A stretch of DNA of 64,000 bases. Origin: Alphaproteobacteria bacterium. Lineage in GTDB: Bacteria > Pseudomonadota > Alphaproteobacteria > Ferrovibrionales > Ferrovibrionaceae. The notes under the pieces are model-generated. The model was not told the origin of the DNA. It did no database searches and saw only the letters and a list, made by a program, of their open reading frames with translations. Position 1 is the first letter of the stretch. Each line of letters begins with the position of its first letter. A program made the translations under genes and the position numbers. Shown here piece by piece: positions 26,828-37,287 of this stretch. The stretch lies in contig JAGXRD010000007.1 in assembly GCA_018336035.1 (NCBI GenBank), forward strand, positions 48,448 to 112,447. The letters are read 5' to 3'.

Positions 26828-27670
26828 ATGGAGCGCATCAAGAACTGGGCCTGCTTCGGCGGCCAGCAGCAGGTCTGGAAACACAGCTCGTCCACGCTGG
26901 GCTGCAGCATGGAAGTCGCCGTTTATCTGCCGCCGCAGGCCAGCGAGACTGCAAAACTGCCGGTGCTGTATTATCTCTCGGGCCTCACCTGCACCTGGGA
27001 GAATATGGTCAGCAAGGCCGGCGCGCAGCGCTATGCCGCCGAACATGGCCTGATCCTGGTGGCGCCCGATACCAGCCCGCGCGACGTGAATATCGCCGGT
27101 GAAGATGAGGCGTATGATTTCGGTTCCGGTGCCGGCTTCTATGTCGATGCCACCGAGCGGCCATGGGCCAGGCATTACCGCATGTATTCTTACGTCACCG
27201 AGGAACTGCCGGCGCTCATCGCCGAGCATTTCCCTGGCGCGGATACGGCGCGCAGCGGCATCTTCGGCCATTCCATGGGCGGCCATGGCGCGCTGGTCTG
27301 CGCCTTCCGCCATCCGCAGCGTTACAAGTCGGTCTCGGCCTTCGCGCCCATCGTGGCGCCGAGTCAGGTGCCATGGGGCGAGAAAGCCTTCACCGGTTAT
27401 CTCGGCACGGATCGCAGTACCTGGGCGGCTTATGATGCCACCGTGCTCGCGTCACAGACCGACTGGCGCAAGCCGGTGCTGATCGACCAGGGTATGGCGG
27501 ATGAGTTCCTGGAGAAGCAGCTCAAGCCGCAACTGCTCGCCAATGCAGCCGCCGCGGCCGGCATTCCGCTGACCCTTCGCCTGCAGGCCGGCTACGACCA
27601 CAGCTATTATTTCATCGCCAGCTTCATCGGCGAACATATCGCTCATCACGCGCAGCAGCTGCGGCGCTGA
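26828..27670 (+). CDS. fghA: S-formylglutathione hydrolase
   Basis: 280 residues, alpha/beta-hydrolase of the esterase D family: an N-terminal [19 protein letters not shown] segment, nucleophile elbow [10 protein letters not shown], and Asp and His in [10 protein letters not shown] and GYDHSYYF. It releases formate and glutathione from S-formylglutathione, completing glutathione-dependent formaldehyde detoxification begun by FrmA. The gene starts two bases after frmA, so it is cotranscribed. It converges with the alpha/beta-hydrolase gene, whose stop is directly adjacent. Confidence 0.95.
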   Translation: MERIKNWACFGGQQQVWKHSSSTLGCSMEVAVYLPPQASETAKLPVLYYLSGLTCTWENMVSKAGAQRYAAEHGLILVAPDTSPRDVNIAGEDEAYDFGSGAGFYVDATERPWARHYRMYSYVTEELPALIAEHFPGADTARSGIFGHSMGGHGALVCAFRHPQRYKSVSAFAPIVAPSQVPWGEKAFTGYLGTDRSTWAAYDATVLASQTDWRKPVLIDQGMADEFLEKQLKPQLLANAAAAAGIPLTLRLQAGYDHSYYFIASFIGEHIAHHAQQLRR

Positions 27671-28627
27671 TCAGTCGGCTGCATCCGTCCGTAAGCCATA
27701 GGCATCCTTCGGCGCCTTGCTCGCGACGAAATGCAGCAGCATGGCCTGCACGCCCGCATCGCTGATCAGGCGACGATGCCCCAGCCCGTCGAGGATGCGG
27801 AACTCGGCGCGCGGCCAGGCGGCGGCATTCTCCTGGCTGTGCTGCAGTGGCACCACGCGGTCGTCGCGGCTGTGCAGGATCAGGCCCGGCGTCGTGAACT
27901 GTCGCAGCTTCGGCGGAAGGTAGAGCGAGTCCATGCTGCGGCCGATCAGGCGCTCGATCGTAGTGAAGACCAGCCGTGTCTGGGCAACATTCAGGCCGAG
28001 CATCTGCATCATCGCGCCGGCAAACAGGCGCGGATGGTTCGGTGCCGCCAGGATGGCGAAGCGCTCGGCTTTCAGTCCCATCTCTGCAGCTGCGATCAGG
28101 GTGGCGGTGCCGCCAAGCGAATGCGCGATCACGGCATGGAAGGGCTGCGCGGCCGAAACCGCGCCGATCTTTTCCGCTTCGCGCGCCACGGCGGCGACGC
28201 CGGCCGCCATCACCGGGATCGAGGTCAGCTTTGCCGGCGTGCGGCCATGGCCCGGCAGGTCGGGCGCGATCACGCGGTAACCGCGCGCCACCAGTTGGTC
28301 GATCAGCGCCGCCCAGCTGATGTGATCGTCCTCCCAGCCATGTACCAGCAGCACCGTGGGCGTGCCAGGTTGCGTCGGACCGAAACTCCAGGCCGCGACC
28401 GGGCCCAGCTCGTTCTCGGCCGCGAAAGGCGTTTCACGTGAAACATAGAGAGAACGGTCGGTACCCGGGCGTCGCCAGGGCTGCAGGAACAGGCGCGCGG
28501 CATAACCGGCGGCCCAGCCCGGCGCGACCCGGAAGCCGAAACGGATCGCTTCGCGGCGGAGCAATGCATTAATCATAGAACGAACATTCGTACTTTTAGC
28601 ATAAGAAGTTTTGGCCGTCCGGGCCAT
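27671..28627 (-). CDS. Alpha/beta hydrolase
   Basis: 318 residues. LLVHGWEDDHISWAALIDQL is the oxyanion-loop strand, IAHSLGGTATLIA the Ser nucleophile elbow, LILHSRDDRVVP the Asp strand, and GLGHRRLI the His. No signal peptide is seen. The start at 28627 has AAGG at suitable distance. An internal ATG at 28576 lacks a ribosome site, but an ACGAA-CA-TTCGT palindrome just upstream of it leaves some doubt. Substrate unknown; single-gene unit. Confidence 0.85.
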   Translation of the reverse strand: MARTAKTSYAKSTNVRSMINALLRREAIRFGFRVAPGWAAGYAARLFLQPWRRPGTDRSLYVSRETPFAAENELGPVAAWSFGPTQPGTPTVLLVHGWEDDHISWAALIDQLVARGYRVIAPDLPGHGRTPAKLTSIPVMAAGVAAVAREAEKIGAVSAAQPFHAVIAHSLGGTATLIAAAEMGLKAERFAILAAPNHPRLFAGAMMQMLGLNVAQTRLVFTTIERLIGRSMDSLYLPPKLRQFTTPGLILHSRDDRVVPLQHSQENAAAWPRAEFRILDGLGHRRLISDAGVQAMLLHFVASKAPKDAYGLRTDAAD

Positions 28628-28665
28628 GGCGCACCTTCAGATCAGAGGATTATTCGCACCATAAA

Positions 28666-28677
28666 GAACGGTCGTTC
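28666..28677. promoter_or_regulatory. Short palindrome upstream of the hydrolase gene
   Basis: GAACG-GT-CGTTC, 39 bp upstream of the alpha/beta-hydrolase start. It resembles the ACGAA-CA-TTCGT palindrome at 28580-28591 in size and composition. This may be a TetR-type operator pair; no regulator gene lies beside it. Confidence 0.3.
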
Positions 28678-28704
28678 GATTTTCAAGTGTGGATTTTTGT
28701 TGGT

Positions 28705-29253
28705 TCAACGAACCCGTTCCAGTCGGATTTCGACTTCCCGGTCGACATAGTCCCATTCCGGGCTGGCGCGCAGTGCCGTCAGCAGGCTGTCGAAGCCCGC
28801 GCTGTCGCCGGGGGCGAACTCGAACCAGGTCAGAAAGTCGAATGGCTCCCCCAGGTCACGGGCATGAAACAGCTTGCGCGCTACGGCAGGCAGATAGGCC
28901 ATGCCGATGGCGATATGGCGCGACTGCTCCTCGATGATCGCACGGCGCTCATCCTGTGCCAGCAGCCACCAGGCGGCGGTTTTGCGGATCGGGATCAGTG
29001 CGGCGCAGCGGGCCTCCGCGCGGCCCAGGCCGGGCTGTATGGACGCCAGCGCCTTGCGCTCGCCCTCATTCGTGTACCGCAGGTTGCTGGCCACGCCGCA
29101 CAGTTGCCAGACCGCGTCCTCGACCTCGTTCAGCCCCTCGCATAGGTCGAGATGGCTGGCGGGCGTGATGCCGTCGCCGCTGATGGCCTTGATCGAAACA
29201 ATCTTCCACGGCCCCGTCGGCCCGCCGACGAAGCTGGTAAAGCGCGATTCTAT
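28705..29253 (-). CDS. Chlorite dismutase / HemQ-family protein with apparent AUA start
   Basis: The frame encodes a 182-residue product matching short (clade-2-type) chlorite-dismutase family proteins. It has an N-terminal FTSFVGGPTGPWKIVS strand, the GVASNLRYTNEGER segment, RHIAIGMAYLPAVARKLFHARDLG (proximal heme His candidate in KLFH) and the final FLTWFEFAP...YVDREVEIRL strands. No ATG, GTG or TTG exists in the frame before GTG 29094, which lies well inside the domain; upstream the frame is open only to a TAA. The only near-start codon with a ribosome site (GGGGGA, eight bases before) is ATA at 29253. Heme binding and activity are unproven. Confidence 0.75.
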   Translation of the reverse strand: MESRFTSFVGGPTGPWKIVSIKAISGDGITPASHLDLCEGLNEVEDAVWQLCGVASNLRYTNEGERKALASIQPGLGRAEARCAALIPIRKTAAWWLLAQDERRAIIEEQSRHIAIGMAYLPAVARKLFHARDLGEPFDFLTWFEFAPGDSAGFDSLLTALRASPEWDYVDREVEIRLERVR

Positions 29254-29293
29254 TGTCTGATTCCCCCGATGGACGGGGGCGCAGCTCCCGGCC

Positions 29294-29617
29294 TCAGGCC
29301 AACTTTACCGCAGTTCCGCTTGCCGCGACCATCAACATTTGCTTATCCGTGCCGCCGATCTGCTGGTAGTCGAGGTCCATGCCGACCACGGCATCGGCGC
29401 CGAGCGTCCGGGCCTCCTCGATCATCGACTCCAGCGCCAGCGCCTTGGCCTTGCGCAGTTCCTTTTCGTAGCTGCCCGAACGGCCGCCGAGGATGTCGGT
29501 GATGCCGGCGAAGAAATCACGGAAGATATTGGTGCCCATCACGGCCTCGCCGGCCACGATGCCAAGATAGCCGGCGATTTTGCGGCCTTCCACGCTGTCG
29601 GTCGTTGTCAGGATCAT
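29294..29617 (-). CDS. YbjQ/DUF74 family protein
   Basis: 107 residues, the exact usual length of YbjQ-type heavy-metal-binding-like pentamers: [29 protein letters not shown] at the start, [16 protein letters not shown] and [10 protein letters not shown] at the end. Function in the cell is unknown. The start is taken at ATG 29617 with GGAG eight bases upstream; an in-frame GTG three codons earlier is too near that site. The chlorite-dismutase-like gene follows 40 bp downstream, so the two may share a transcript. Confidence 0.85.
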   Translation of the reverse strand: MILTTTDSVEGRKIAGYLGIVAGEAVMGTNIFRDFFAGITDILGGRSGSYEKELRKAKALALESMIEEARTLGADAVVGMDLDYQQIGGTDKQMLMVAASGTAVKLA

Positions 29618-29706
29618 GATTTCCACTCCGGATCGGTGCAGGCAATGTCCACAGTTTACGCAGGATGCCTTGATTTCGCCATCTGCCGGAGATACCGCTT
29701 GGCGCC

Positions 29707-30381
29707 ATGACCAACCGTCGAGCCTTCCTGCTTGCCATGGCCGTCGCGGCCACCGCCGCGAAACTGCCGCTCGCCGCCGCCTATGCCGCCGCGCCCGCCG
29801 GCGCGGCCAAACTCACCGCGGCCGACCGGGCCGATCTCAAGCGCATCGCGGATTACTTCAATACCGTGCGCAGCATGCGTGGCCGCTTCCTGCAGGTGGC
29901 GCCCGATGGCAGCGCCTCGGAAGGCAAGATCTACATGACGCGGCCGGGCCGCTTCCGCTTCGAATTCGATCCGCCGGTGCCGATGCTGATCGTGTCGGAC
30001 GGCGCCTATATCATCATGGAAGACAAGGAGCTGAGATCGGTCGAGCGTGTGCCGCTGGGCGCCACGCCGCTGGATCTGCTGCTGCGCGACCAGGTCAGCT
30101 TCGACGACAAGGACGTTGGCATCGCCAAGGTCGAGCGCGGCGCTGCCATCCTGCGCGTGACGCTGTTTGCGCCGGATCGCCCCAAGGAAGGCGCGCTCAC
30201 CATCGTATTCGGCGACAAGCCGCTGGAATTTGCCGGCTGGATCGTCACCGACGCCCAGGGCAAGGATACCGCCATCACCCTGTCGCAGATGGATTTCAAC
30301 CCGTCACCCGCGATCAGTACCCGTCTCTACAACTATGGCGACGGGACGGCCGCCGGCCGGGCCCTGCAGCAGCGCCGCTGA
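29707..30381 (+). CDS. lolA: LolA-family outer-membrane lipoprotein carrier
   Basis: 224 residues with an export signal ([18 protein letters not shown]..., cleavage near residue 26-28; the twin Arg leaves Tat export possible). The mature part has the LolA pattern: [54 protein letters not shown] and LDLLLRD. It ferries lipoproteins across the periplasm from LolCDE to the outer membrane. In many alphaproteobacteria lolA lies near ftsK; here they are 6 kb apart. Confidence 0.88.
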   Translation: MTNRRAFLLAMAVAATAAKLPLAAAYAAAPAGAAKLTAADRADLKRIADYFNTVRSMRGRFLQVAPDGSASEGKIYMTRPGRFRFEFDPPVPMLIVSDGAYIIMEDKELRSVERVPLGATPLDLLLRDQVSFDDKDVGIAKVERGAAILRVTLFAPDRPKEGALTIVFGDKPLEFAGWIVTDAQGKDTAITLSQMDFNPSPAISTRLYNYGDGTAAGRALQQRR

Positions 30382-30541
30382 CGCTACGGCCTGCCCGGCG
30401 GGGTAGCTTTGCATCCGGGCCGCGCCGGCCTGCCATCCGAGGCAGAAATCCACCGCCTGCCGGCGTGGTAACCAGTTGGGTAGCTGGGCTCGCAAGTCTG
30501 TGAACTTTCGTCCAAAACCCTGATTTTCCATGCCGCAAAGG

Positions 30542-30569
30542 TTGCGGCCTTTCGGAAGGCTGCTATAAC
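30542..30569 (+). promoter_or_regulatory. Candidate sigma-70 promoter for the suc operon
   Basis: TTGCGG, 16-base spacer, TATAAC, 69 bp upstream of sucC. The -35 overlaps a small stem (GCCGCAA at 30532-30538 with TTGCGGC at 30542-30548). The rest of the 256-bp gap 30382-30637 shows no gene and no clear terminator for lolA. Confidence 0.4.
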
Positions 30570-30637
30570 CTCGGCCCCGAACGGCAATCAGAGAAACCGG
30601 GGCTTTTCGCCCCAGGTTTTACAACCCGTAGGTCAGC

Positions 30638-31807
30638 ATGAACATCCATGAATACCAGGCGAAAAGCCTGCTCGCGAAATACGGTGTCGCCGTGCCGCGT
30701 GGCGGCGTCGCTTTCACGGCCGAGGAGGCCGTCACTGTCGCCAAGCAGCTCGGTGGTCCGGTCTGGGTGGTGAAGGCCCAGATTCATGCCGGCGGCCGCG
30801 GCAAGGGTGGCGGCGTCAAGGTGGTCAAGTCGGTCGACGACGTGGCTGCCCAGTCCAAGGCGATCCTCGGTATGACCCTGGTGACGCACCAGACCGGTCC
30901 CGAGGGCAAGCTGGTCAAGCGCCTGTATATCGAGGAAGGCTGCGACATCAAGCGCGAGCTCTATCTGAGCTTCCTGGTCGACCGCGCCACCTCGCGCATC
31001 ACCGTGATGGCCTCGACCGAGGGCGGCATGGAGATCGAAGAGGTTGCCGCTTCGCATCCTGAAAAGATCCTGAAGGTCGCCATCGACCCGGCGACCGGCA
31101 TGCAGCCACATCACGCCCGCAGCATCGCCTTCGGCCTTGGTCTGGAAGGCAAGCAGATCGCTTCGGCCACCAAGTTCATGCTGGCGATGTACGAGGCCTT
31201 CACGGCGCTCGACGCCTCCATTGTTGAAATCAATCCGCTGGTCGTCACCGGCGCCGGCGAGATGATCGCGCTGGATGCCAAGATGAACTTCGACGACAAC
31301 GCGCTGTACCGCCACAAGGATGTGGAAGACATGCGCGATCCGGACGAGGAAGACGCGTCCGAACTCGAAGCCGCCAAGTGGTCGCTGAACTACGTCAAGC
31401 TGGACGGCGAGATCGGCTGCATGGTCAACGGCGCGGGCCTCGCGATGGCGACCATGGACATCATCAAGCTGTACGGCTCCGAGCCGGCCAACTTCCTCGA
31501 TGTCGGCGGCGGTGCCACCAAGGAGCGCGTCACGGCGGCCTTCAAGATCATTCTTGGCGACAAGAACGTGAAGGGCATCCTGGTCAACATCTTCGGCGGC
31601 ATCATGCGCTGCGACATCATCGCCGAAGGCGTGGTGGCAGCGGCCCGCGAAGTGAAGCTGGCGGTTCCGCTGGTGGTTCGCCTCGAAGGCACCAATGTCG
31701 ATCTGGGCAAGAAGATCATGGCCGAGAGCGGCCTGCCGATCATCTCTGCCGACAATCTCGCCGACGCCGCCGAGAAGGTGGTGAAGGCCGTGAAGGGAGC
31801 CAAGTAA
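30638..31807 (+). CDS. sucC: Succinyl-CoA synthetase beta subunit (ADP-forming)
   Basis: 389 residues. N-terminal [22 protein letters not shown], then the ATP-grasp domain ([20 protein letters not shown]) and metal-binding EINPLVVT. The C-terminal ligase domain has [20 protein letters not shown] and [10 protein letters not shown]. With SucD it makes succinate and ATP from succinyl-CoA. First gene of the TCA operon; sucD starts directly after its stop. Confidence 0.98.
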   Translation: MNIHEYQAKSLLAKYGVAVPRGGVAFTAEEAVTVAKQLGGPVWVVKAQIHAGGRGKGGGVKVVKSVDDVAAQSKAILGMTLVTHQTGPEGKLVKRLYIEEGCDIKRELYLSFLVDRATSRITVMASTEGGMEIEEVAASHPEKILKVAIDPATGMQPHHARSIAFGLGLEGKQIASATKFMLAMYEAFTALDASIVEINPLVVTGAGEMIALDAKMNFDDNALYRHKDVEDMRDPDEEDASELEAAKWSLNYVKLDGEIGCMVNGAGLAMATMDIIKLYGSEPANFLDVGGGATKERVTAAFKIILGDKNVKGILVNIFGGIMRCDIIAEGVVAAAREVKLAVPLVVRLEGTNVDLGKKIMAESGLPIISADNLADAAEKVVKAVKGAK

Positions 31808-32686
31808 ATGGCTGTTCTCGTCAACAAGGACACCAAGGTCATCTGCCAGGGTCTCACCGGCAGCCAGGGTACCTTCCACTCCGAACAGGCGATTGCCTAC
31901 GGCACCAAGATGGTCGGCGGCGTGACGCCCGGTAAGGGCGGCACCACGCATATCGGCCTGCCGGTGTTCAACACCGTCGGCGAAGCCGTCGAGCGCACCG
32001 GCGCGAATGCCTCGGTGATCTACGTGCCGCCGCCGTTCGCCGCGGATTCGATCATGGAAGCCATCGACGCAGAAATCCCGCTGGTGGTCTGCATCACCGA
32101 GGGCATCCCGGTGCTCGATATGGTGAAGGTCAAGCGCAGCCTCGTCGGCTCCAAGACCCGCCTGATCGGCCCGAACTGCCCGGGCGTCATCACGCCGGGC
32201 GAATGCAAGATCGGCATCATGCCGGGCCACATCCACCGCCGCGGCAAGGTCGGCATCGTGTCGCGTTCCGGCACGCTGACCTATGAAGCCGTCGCGCAGA
32301 CGACCGCGGCTGGCCTGGGCCAGACCACCTGCATCGGCATCGGTGGCGATCCGGTCAACGGCACCAATTTCATCGACGCGCTCGACCTGTTCCTTGGCGA
32401 CAAGGAAACCGAGTGCATCATCATGATCGGCGAAATCGGCGGTTCGGCTGAAGAAGAAGCTGCCGAATTCCTGATGAAGTCAAAGGTGAAGAAGCCGACC
32501 GTCGGCTTCATCGCCGGTCGTACCGCGCCTCCGGGCCGCCGCATGGGTCATGCTGGCGCGATCATCTCGGGCGGCAAGGGCGATGCAAATACCAAGCTGG
32601 AGGCCATGCGTTCGGCCGGCATCCGAGTTTCGGAAAGCCCGGCAGCGCTCGGCACCACCCTGGTCGATCTGTTGAACGGCAAGTAA
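31808..32686 (+). CDS. sucD: Succinyl-CoA synthetase alpha subunit
   Basis: 292 residues. The Rossmann-type CoA-binding domain begins [22 protein letters not shown], followed by [26 protein letters not shown] and [12 protein letters not shown]. The phosphorylated catalytic His lies in [16 protein letters not shown]. It pairs with SucC (no gap between genes). It is followed 49 bp later by sucA, forming the order C-D-A-B that is typical of alphaproteobacteria. Confidence 0.98.
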   Translation: MAVLVNKDTKVICQGLTGSQGTFHSEQAIAYGTKMVGGVTPGKGGTTHIGLPVFNTVGEAVERTGANASVIYVPPPFAADSIMEAIDAEIPLVVCITEGIPVLDMVKVKRSLVGSKTRLIGPNCPGVITPGECKIGIMPGHIHRRGKVGIVSRSGTLTYEAVAQTTAAGLGQTTCIGIGGDPVNGTNFIDALDLFLGDKETECIIMIGEIGGSAEEEAAEFLMKSKVKKPTVGFIAGRTAPPGRRMGHAGAIISGGKGDANTKLEAMRSAGIRVSESPAALGTTLVDLLNGK

Positions 32687-32735
32687 CAGGAACACAGAGG
32701 GGCGGCGCCGGCCAACAAGCGGCGCCACGACATCG

Positions 32736-35615
32736 ATGACGGCGCAGCTTGAACGCACGCAATTCCTCTACGGTGGCAACAGCACCTTCGTCGAGGAGCT
32801 GTACGCCAAGTACGTGGCGAACCCCGACAGCGTCGATGCTTCCTGGAAGCAGTTCTTCGAAGCTCTGGGCGACGACTTCAGCCAGCCGAAGCAGGCGCTG
32901 AGTCGTCCGTCCTGGGCGCCGGCGACCGCGCTGGTGCCGATGGAGGACGAAGGCCTGCTGGGCGCGCAGGGCAAGGCCGCCAAGTCGGCCGATCGCGCCG
33001 CCAAGGGTGGCGCCTCGCCCGCTGACGCGCGCAATGCAGCGCTGGATACGATCCGCGCCGCCATGCTGATCCGCAATTACCGCATCCGCGGCCATCTGAT
33101 GGCCAACCTGGACCCGCTCGGCATCCAGGCGCCGGGCGCGCATCCGGAGCTGGAGCCGGGATCCTACGGCTTCACCGAAGCCGACATGGATCGCCCGATC
33201 TTCATCGACAACATGCTGGGTCTGGAGACGGCCACGCTCCGCGAGATCCTCGCGATCCTGCGCCGCACCTACTGCTCGACCATCGGCGTCGAGTTCATGC
33301 ACATCTACCACCCGGAGCAGAAGGCCTGGATCCAGTCGCGCATCGAAGGCCGCGACAAGGAAGTCCACTTCACACCCGAGGGCAAGAAGGCGATCCTGAA
33401 CAAGCTGGTGGAAGGCGAGATCTTCGAGCGCTTCTGCCACATGAAGTTCACCGGCACCAAGCGCTTCGGCCTCGAAGGCGGCGAAGCGCTGATCCCGGCG
33501 ATGGAAGCGATCATCAAGCGCGGCGGCCAGCTCGGCCTGCAGGATATCGAGCTGGGCATGCCGCATCGCGGCCGCCTCAACATGCTGGCCAACGTGATGG
33601 CCAAGCCGTATCGCGCCATCTTCTCCGAATTCAAGGGCATGGCCTATCACCCGGACGATTTCCAGGGTTCGGGCGACGTGAAGTACCATCTCGGCGTGTC
33701 GTCGGATCGTGAATTCGACGGCAACAAGGTGCATCTGTCGATGGCCGCCAATCCGTCGCATCTCGAGATCGTCAATCCGGTCTGCCTCGGCAAGTCGCGC
33801 GCCAAGCAGACGCAGATGCACGATGCCGAGCGCGGCCAGGTCATGACCGTGCTGCTGCATGGCGATGCGGCCTTTGCCGGCCAGGGCGTGGTGGCGGAAT
33901 GCTTCGCACTCAGCGAGCTGCGCGGTTACCGCACCGGCGGCACCATCCACATCATCGTGAACAACCAGATCGGTTTCACCACCAATCCGTCCTATTCGCG
34001 GTCCTCGCCCTATCCGTCGGATGGCGCCAAGGTCGTGCAGGCGCCGATCTTCCACGTCAACGGCGACGATCCGGAAGCCGTGACGCATGTGGCAAAGATC
34101 GCCACCGAATTCCGCCAGCAGTTCAAGAAGGACGTGGTGATCGACCTGTTCTGTTATCGCCGCCATGGCCATAACGAGACCGACGATCCGTCGTTCACGC
34201 AGCCGATCATGTACCGCACGATCGCCACGCATCCGACCACGCGCCAGATCTATGCCAAGCGGCTGATCGAGGAAGGCACGATCACCGAGGCCGATGCCGA
34301 GGCGATGGTGACAGAGTTCCAGAACAAGCTTGAAGGCGAGCTGGAAGCCTCCAAGTCGTTCAAGCCGAACAAGGCTGACTGGCTGGAAGGCAAGTGGGCC
34401 GGCCTGGAAGAGGCGTCGGGCGACGAGCGCCGCGGCACCACCGGTGTCGAGCTTGAGACGCTGAAGAAGGTCGGTCTGGCGATCACGTCGGTGCCGGACG
34501 GCTTCAACATCCACAAGACGCTGGCGCGCAACACCGCCAACCGCCGCGCGGCCATCGAGGCCGGCGAGGGCATCGACTGGGCCACCGCGGAAGCGCTGGC
34601 CTTCGGCTCGCTGCAGCTGGAAGGCAAGGGCGTGCGTCTGTCGGGCCAGGATTGCGGCCGCGGCACATTCAGCCAGCGCCACAGCGTCTGGCATGACCAG
34701 CAGACGGAAGAGCGCTATGTGCCGCTCAACCATATCGCCGAAGGTCAGGCCAATTACGAAGTGATCGACAGTCTGCTCTCGGAAGAAGCAGTCCTCGGCT
34801 ACGAATACGGTTACAGCCTGGCCGAGCCGAATACGCTCGTCATGTGGGAAGGCCAGTTCGGCGATTTCGCCAACGGCGCCCAGGTGGTGTTCGACCAGTT
34901 CATCTCCTCTGGCGAAGCCAAGTGGATGCGCATGTCGGGTCTGACCGTGCTGCTGCCCCATGGCTATGAAGGCCAGGGCCCCGAGCACAGCTCGGCCCGC
35001 CTCGAGCGCTATCTGCAGCTCTGCGCCGAAGACAATATGCAGGTGGCGAACTGCTCCACGCCGGCCAACTACTTCCACATCCTGCGCCGGCAGATCCATC
35101 GCAAGTTCCGCAAGCCGCTGATCCTGATGACGCCGAAGTCGCTGCTGCGTCACAAGCTGGCGGTGTCGAAGCTGGAAGAGATGGCGTCTGGCACGACCTT
35201 CCATCGCGTGCTGTGGGACGATGCGCCGCATGACGATGCCAAGATCAAGCGCGTGATCCTGTGCTCGGGCAAGGTCTATTACGACCTGTTCGAGGAGCGC
35301 CAGAAGCGCGAACTGAAGGACACTGTGATCCTGCGCGTCGAACAGCTGTATCCGTTCCCGCACAAGGCGCTGATGACGGAACTCAGCCGCTACAAGAATG
35401 CCAAGACGGTCGTCTGGTGCCAGGAAGAGCCGAAGAATATGGGCGCCTGGAGCTTCGTCGAGCCTTGTGTCGAGGCGGTGATGACCGAGCTGGGCCTGAA
35501 GATGAAGCGGCCGCTCTATGTCGGCCGTCTGGCGGCCGCGTCGCCGGCCACCGGCCTGATGAGCAAGCATAGCCAGCAGCAGGCCAAGCTGGTGGACGAA
35601 GCCCTCACTGCATAA
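32736..35615 (+). CDS. sucA: 2-oxoglutarate dehydrogenase E1 component
   Basis: 959 residues, thiamine-diphosphate-dependent E1. The N-terminal [25 protein letters not shown] binds the core complex. Substrate and cofactor motifs include [30 protein letters not shown], the GDAAFAGQG ... NNQIGFTT ThDP/Mg segment, [12 protein letters not shown], and the C-terminal transketolase-like [17 protein letters not shown]. It decarboxylates 2-oxoglutarate and loads succinyl onto the SucB lipoyl domain. The large open frame on the opposite strand is a codon-bias shadow. Confidence 0.98.
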   Translation: MTAQLERTQFLYGGNSTFVEELYAKYVANPDSVDASWKQFFEALGDDFSQPKQALSRPSWAPATALVPMEDEGLLGAQGKAAKSADRAAKGGASPADARNAALDTIRAAMLIRNYRIRGHLMANLDPLGIQAPGAHPELEPGSYGFTEADMDRPIFIDNMLGLETATLREILAILRRTYCSTIGVEFMHIYHPEQKAWIQSRIEGRDKEVHFTPEGKKAILNKLVEGEIFERFCHMKFTGTKRFGLEGGEALIPAMEAIIKRGGQLGLQDIELGMPHRGRLNMLANVMAKPYRAIFSEFKGMAYHPDDFQGSGDVKYHLGVSSDREFDGNKVHLSMAANPSHLEIVNPVCLGKSRAKQTQMHDAERGQVMTVLLHGDAAFAGQGVVAECFALSELRGYRTGGTIHIIVNNQIGFTTNPSYSRSSPYPSDGAKVVQAPIFHVNGDDPEAVTHVAKIATEFRQQFKKDVVIDLFCYRRHGHNETDDPSFTQPIMYRTIATHPTTRQIYAKRLIEEGTITEADAEAMVTEFQNKLEGELEASKSFKPNKADWLEGKWAGLEEASGDERRGTTGVELETLKKVGLAITSVPDGFNIHKTLARNTANRRAAIEAGEGIDWATAEALAFGSLQLEGKGVRLSGQDCGRGTFSQRHSVWHDQQTEERYVPLNHIAEGQANYEVIDSLLSEEAVLGYEYGYSLAEPNTLVMWEGQFGDFANGAQVVFDQFISSGEAKWMRMSGLTVLLPHGYEGQGPEHSSARLERYLQLCAEDNMQVANCSTPANYFHILRRQIHRKFRKPLILMTPKSLLRHKLAVSKLEEMASGTTFHRVLWDDAPHDDAKIKRVILCSGKVYYDLFEERQKRELKDTVILRVEQLYPFPHKALMTELSRYKNAKTVVWCQEEPKNMGAWSFVEPCVEAVMTELGLKMKRPLYVGRLAAASPATGLMSKHSQQQAKLVDEALTA

Positions 35616-35695
35616 GCGGTCGGGCTGGCTCTGGCGGCTGACGCCGCCGGGGCCTGAAGGTTTCGAGGGGCGTTTTTAAACGAAGGAAAGTTACC

Positions 35696-36919
35696 ATGGC
35701 AGTCGAAATTCGCGTCCCGCAACTGGCGGAATCGATCTCCGAAGCCACCGTCGGCAAGTGGTCGGTGAAGGCCGGCGATGCGGTCGCCCGCGACCAGCTG
35801 CTGGTCGAACTCGAGACCGACAAGGTGACCGTCGAGGTCAACGCGCAGGAAGCCGGCACGCTGGCTGAAGTGCTGGCCGCGGAAGGCGCCACTGTGCAGG
35901 TCGGCGATCTGCTGGCGACGCTGACCCCGGGTGCTGGTGCCGCTAAGCCGGCCGCCGCCAAGCCCGCTGCTGCCGCGCCTGCCGCCGCTGCTCCGGCTCC
36001 CGCCGCGAAGCCCGCAGCCGCTCCGGCGCCTGCCGCCGGTCAGGCGTTGCCGGCCGCTGCCAAGATGGCTGCCGAAAAGAATGTGAACCTGTCCGGTGTC
36101 ACCGGTTCGGGCAAGGACGGTCGTGTCACCAAGGGTGATGTCGCCGATCTGCTCGCCTCGGGTGGCGGCGCTGCGCCTGCTGCGCGTCCGTCGGTGCCGG
36201 CTGGCCCACGCGCGAATGGCGACCGCGAAGAACGCCAGCGCATGTCCAAGCTGCGCCAGGTGATCGCACGCCGCCTCAAGGAAGCCCAGAACACGGCAGC
36301 GCTGCTGACCACCTTCAACGAGGTCGACATGACCGCGCTGATGGCGGCGCGCAAGCAGTATGTCGACCAGTTCGAGAAGAAGCACGGCGTTCGCCTCGGC
36401 TTCATGTCCTTCTTCGTGAAGGCCTGCGTACAGGCATTGCGCGAATTCCCGGCCGTGAATGCCGAGATCGAGGGCGATGAGATCGTCTTCAAGAACTATT
36501 TCAACATCGGCTGCGCCGTCTCCACGCCGACCGGCCTGGTCGTGCCGGTGATCCGTGATGCCGACCAGCTGTCCTTCGCTGGCATCGAGAAAACCATCTC
36601 GGATCTCGGCAAGCGCGCCCGCGACGGCAAGCTCGGCATCGACGAGCTGCAGGGCGGTAGCTTCAGCATCACCAATGGCGGCGTGTTCGGCTCGCTGATG
36701 TCGACCCCGATCATCAATCCGCCGCAGTCGGCCATCCTGGGCATGCACAAGATCCAGGACCGTCCGATGGCCATCAACGGCCAGGTCGTGATCCGCCCGA
36801 TGATGTATATCGCGCTGACCTACGATCACCGCATCGTCGACGGCCGCGAGGCGGTCAGCTTCCTCGTGCGCGTCAAGGAATGCCTCGAGGATCCCCAGCG
36901 CCTGCTGTTTGAGATGTGA
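35696..36919 (+). CDS. sucB: Dihydrolipoyllysine succinyltransferase (E2 of 2-oxoglutarate dehydrogenase)
   Basis: 407 residues. The lipoyl domain about 1-77 has the lipoylated Lys in [11 protein letters not shown] (about residue 43), then an Ala/Pro linker (80-115). The peripheral-subunit-binding domain follows ([30 protein letters not shown], about 116-150), and the catalytic domain ends in the active-site [12 protein letters not shown]. The ribosome site AAGGAAAGTTACC precedes the ATG. It transfers succinyl to CoA; the E3 subunit is the LpdA encoded two genes downstream. Confidence 0.98.
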   Translation: MAVEIRVPQLAESISEATVGKWSVKAGDAVARDQLLVELETDKVTVEVNAQEAGTLAEVLAAEGATVQVGDLLATLTPGAGAAKPAAAKPAAAAPAAAAPAPAAKPAAAPAPAAGQALPAAAKMAAEKNVNLSGVTGSGKDGRVTKGDVADLLASGGGAAPAARPSVPAGPRANGDREERQRMSKLRQVIARRLKEAQNTAALLTTFNEVDMTALMAARKQYVDQFEKKHGVRLGFMSFFVKACVQALREFPAVNAEIEGDEIVFKNYFNIGCAVSTPTGLVVPVIRDADQLSFAGIEKTISDLGKRARDGKLGIDELQGGSFSITNGGVFGSLMSTPIINPPQSAILGMHKIQDRPMAINGQVVIRPMMYIALTYDHRIVDGREAVSFLVRVKECLEDPQRLLFEM

Positions 36920-36936
36920 GGCACTGAGGCAGGGCG

Positions 36937-37251
36937 ATGATCGTCCGCGTCTGGAGCACAGGCTACGCGCCGGGACGGATCGCGGATTTCATCGCCTTCG
37001 CCGACCAGCGCCTGCAGCCTTTCTTCCGCGACCAGGATGGCTGCCTTGCCTGCTTCTTCACCCATGACGAACAGGAATGGCGCACCATCACCTTCTGGCG
37101 CGATGCGGCGGCCGTGGATGCGGTGAAAGACTCCACCGTCTATCGCGCCATTCTCACCGACCTGGTCGCCAGCGGGCTATTGCTCGGCGACCAGCGGGTC
37201 AAAAAGCTGAATTTTGCCGGCGGCGGCATATATGGCCCCTTACCAATTTGA
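36937..37251 (+). CDS. Small ABM-like (dimeric alpha/beta barrel) protein
   Basis: 104 residues, inserted between sucB and lpdA on the same strand with gaps of 17 and 36 bp. IVRVWSTGYAPGRIADFIAFADQRLQPFFRDQDGCLACFFTHDEQEWRTITFWRD has the beta-alpha-beta-beta pattern and the WxxAAAVDA helix of antibiotic-biosynthesis-monooxygenase-type barrels. This family covers monooxygenases, heme degraders and many proteins of unknown role. It is not a known subunit of the 2-oxoglutarate dehydrogenase complex. Function unassigned. Confidence 0.75.
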   Translation: MIVRVWSTGYAPGRIADFIAFADQRLQPFFRDQDGCLACFFTHDEQEWRTITFWRDAAAVDAVKDSTVYRAILTDLVASGLLLGDQRVKKLNFAGGGIYGPLPI

Positions 37252-37287
37252 AGATTTGGGCCGGTTTAGGTTTTCGGAGGATCATCC

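Noticed and set aside
32562..35570. Very long open frame antisense to sucA (and similar ones antisense to ahcY and sucCD)
   Set aside because: High-GC codon bias leaves the opposite frame open; the translation is rich in His, Arg and Ala with no recognisable domain, while the sense frames are textbook enzymes.
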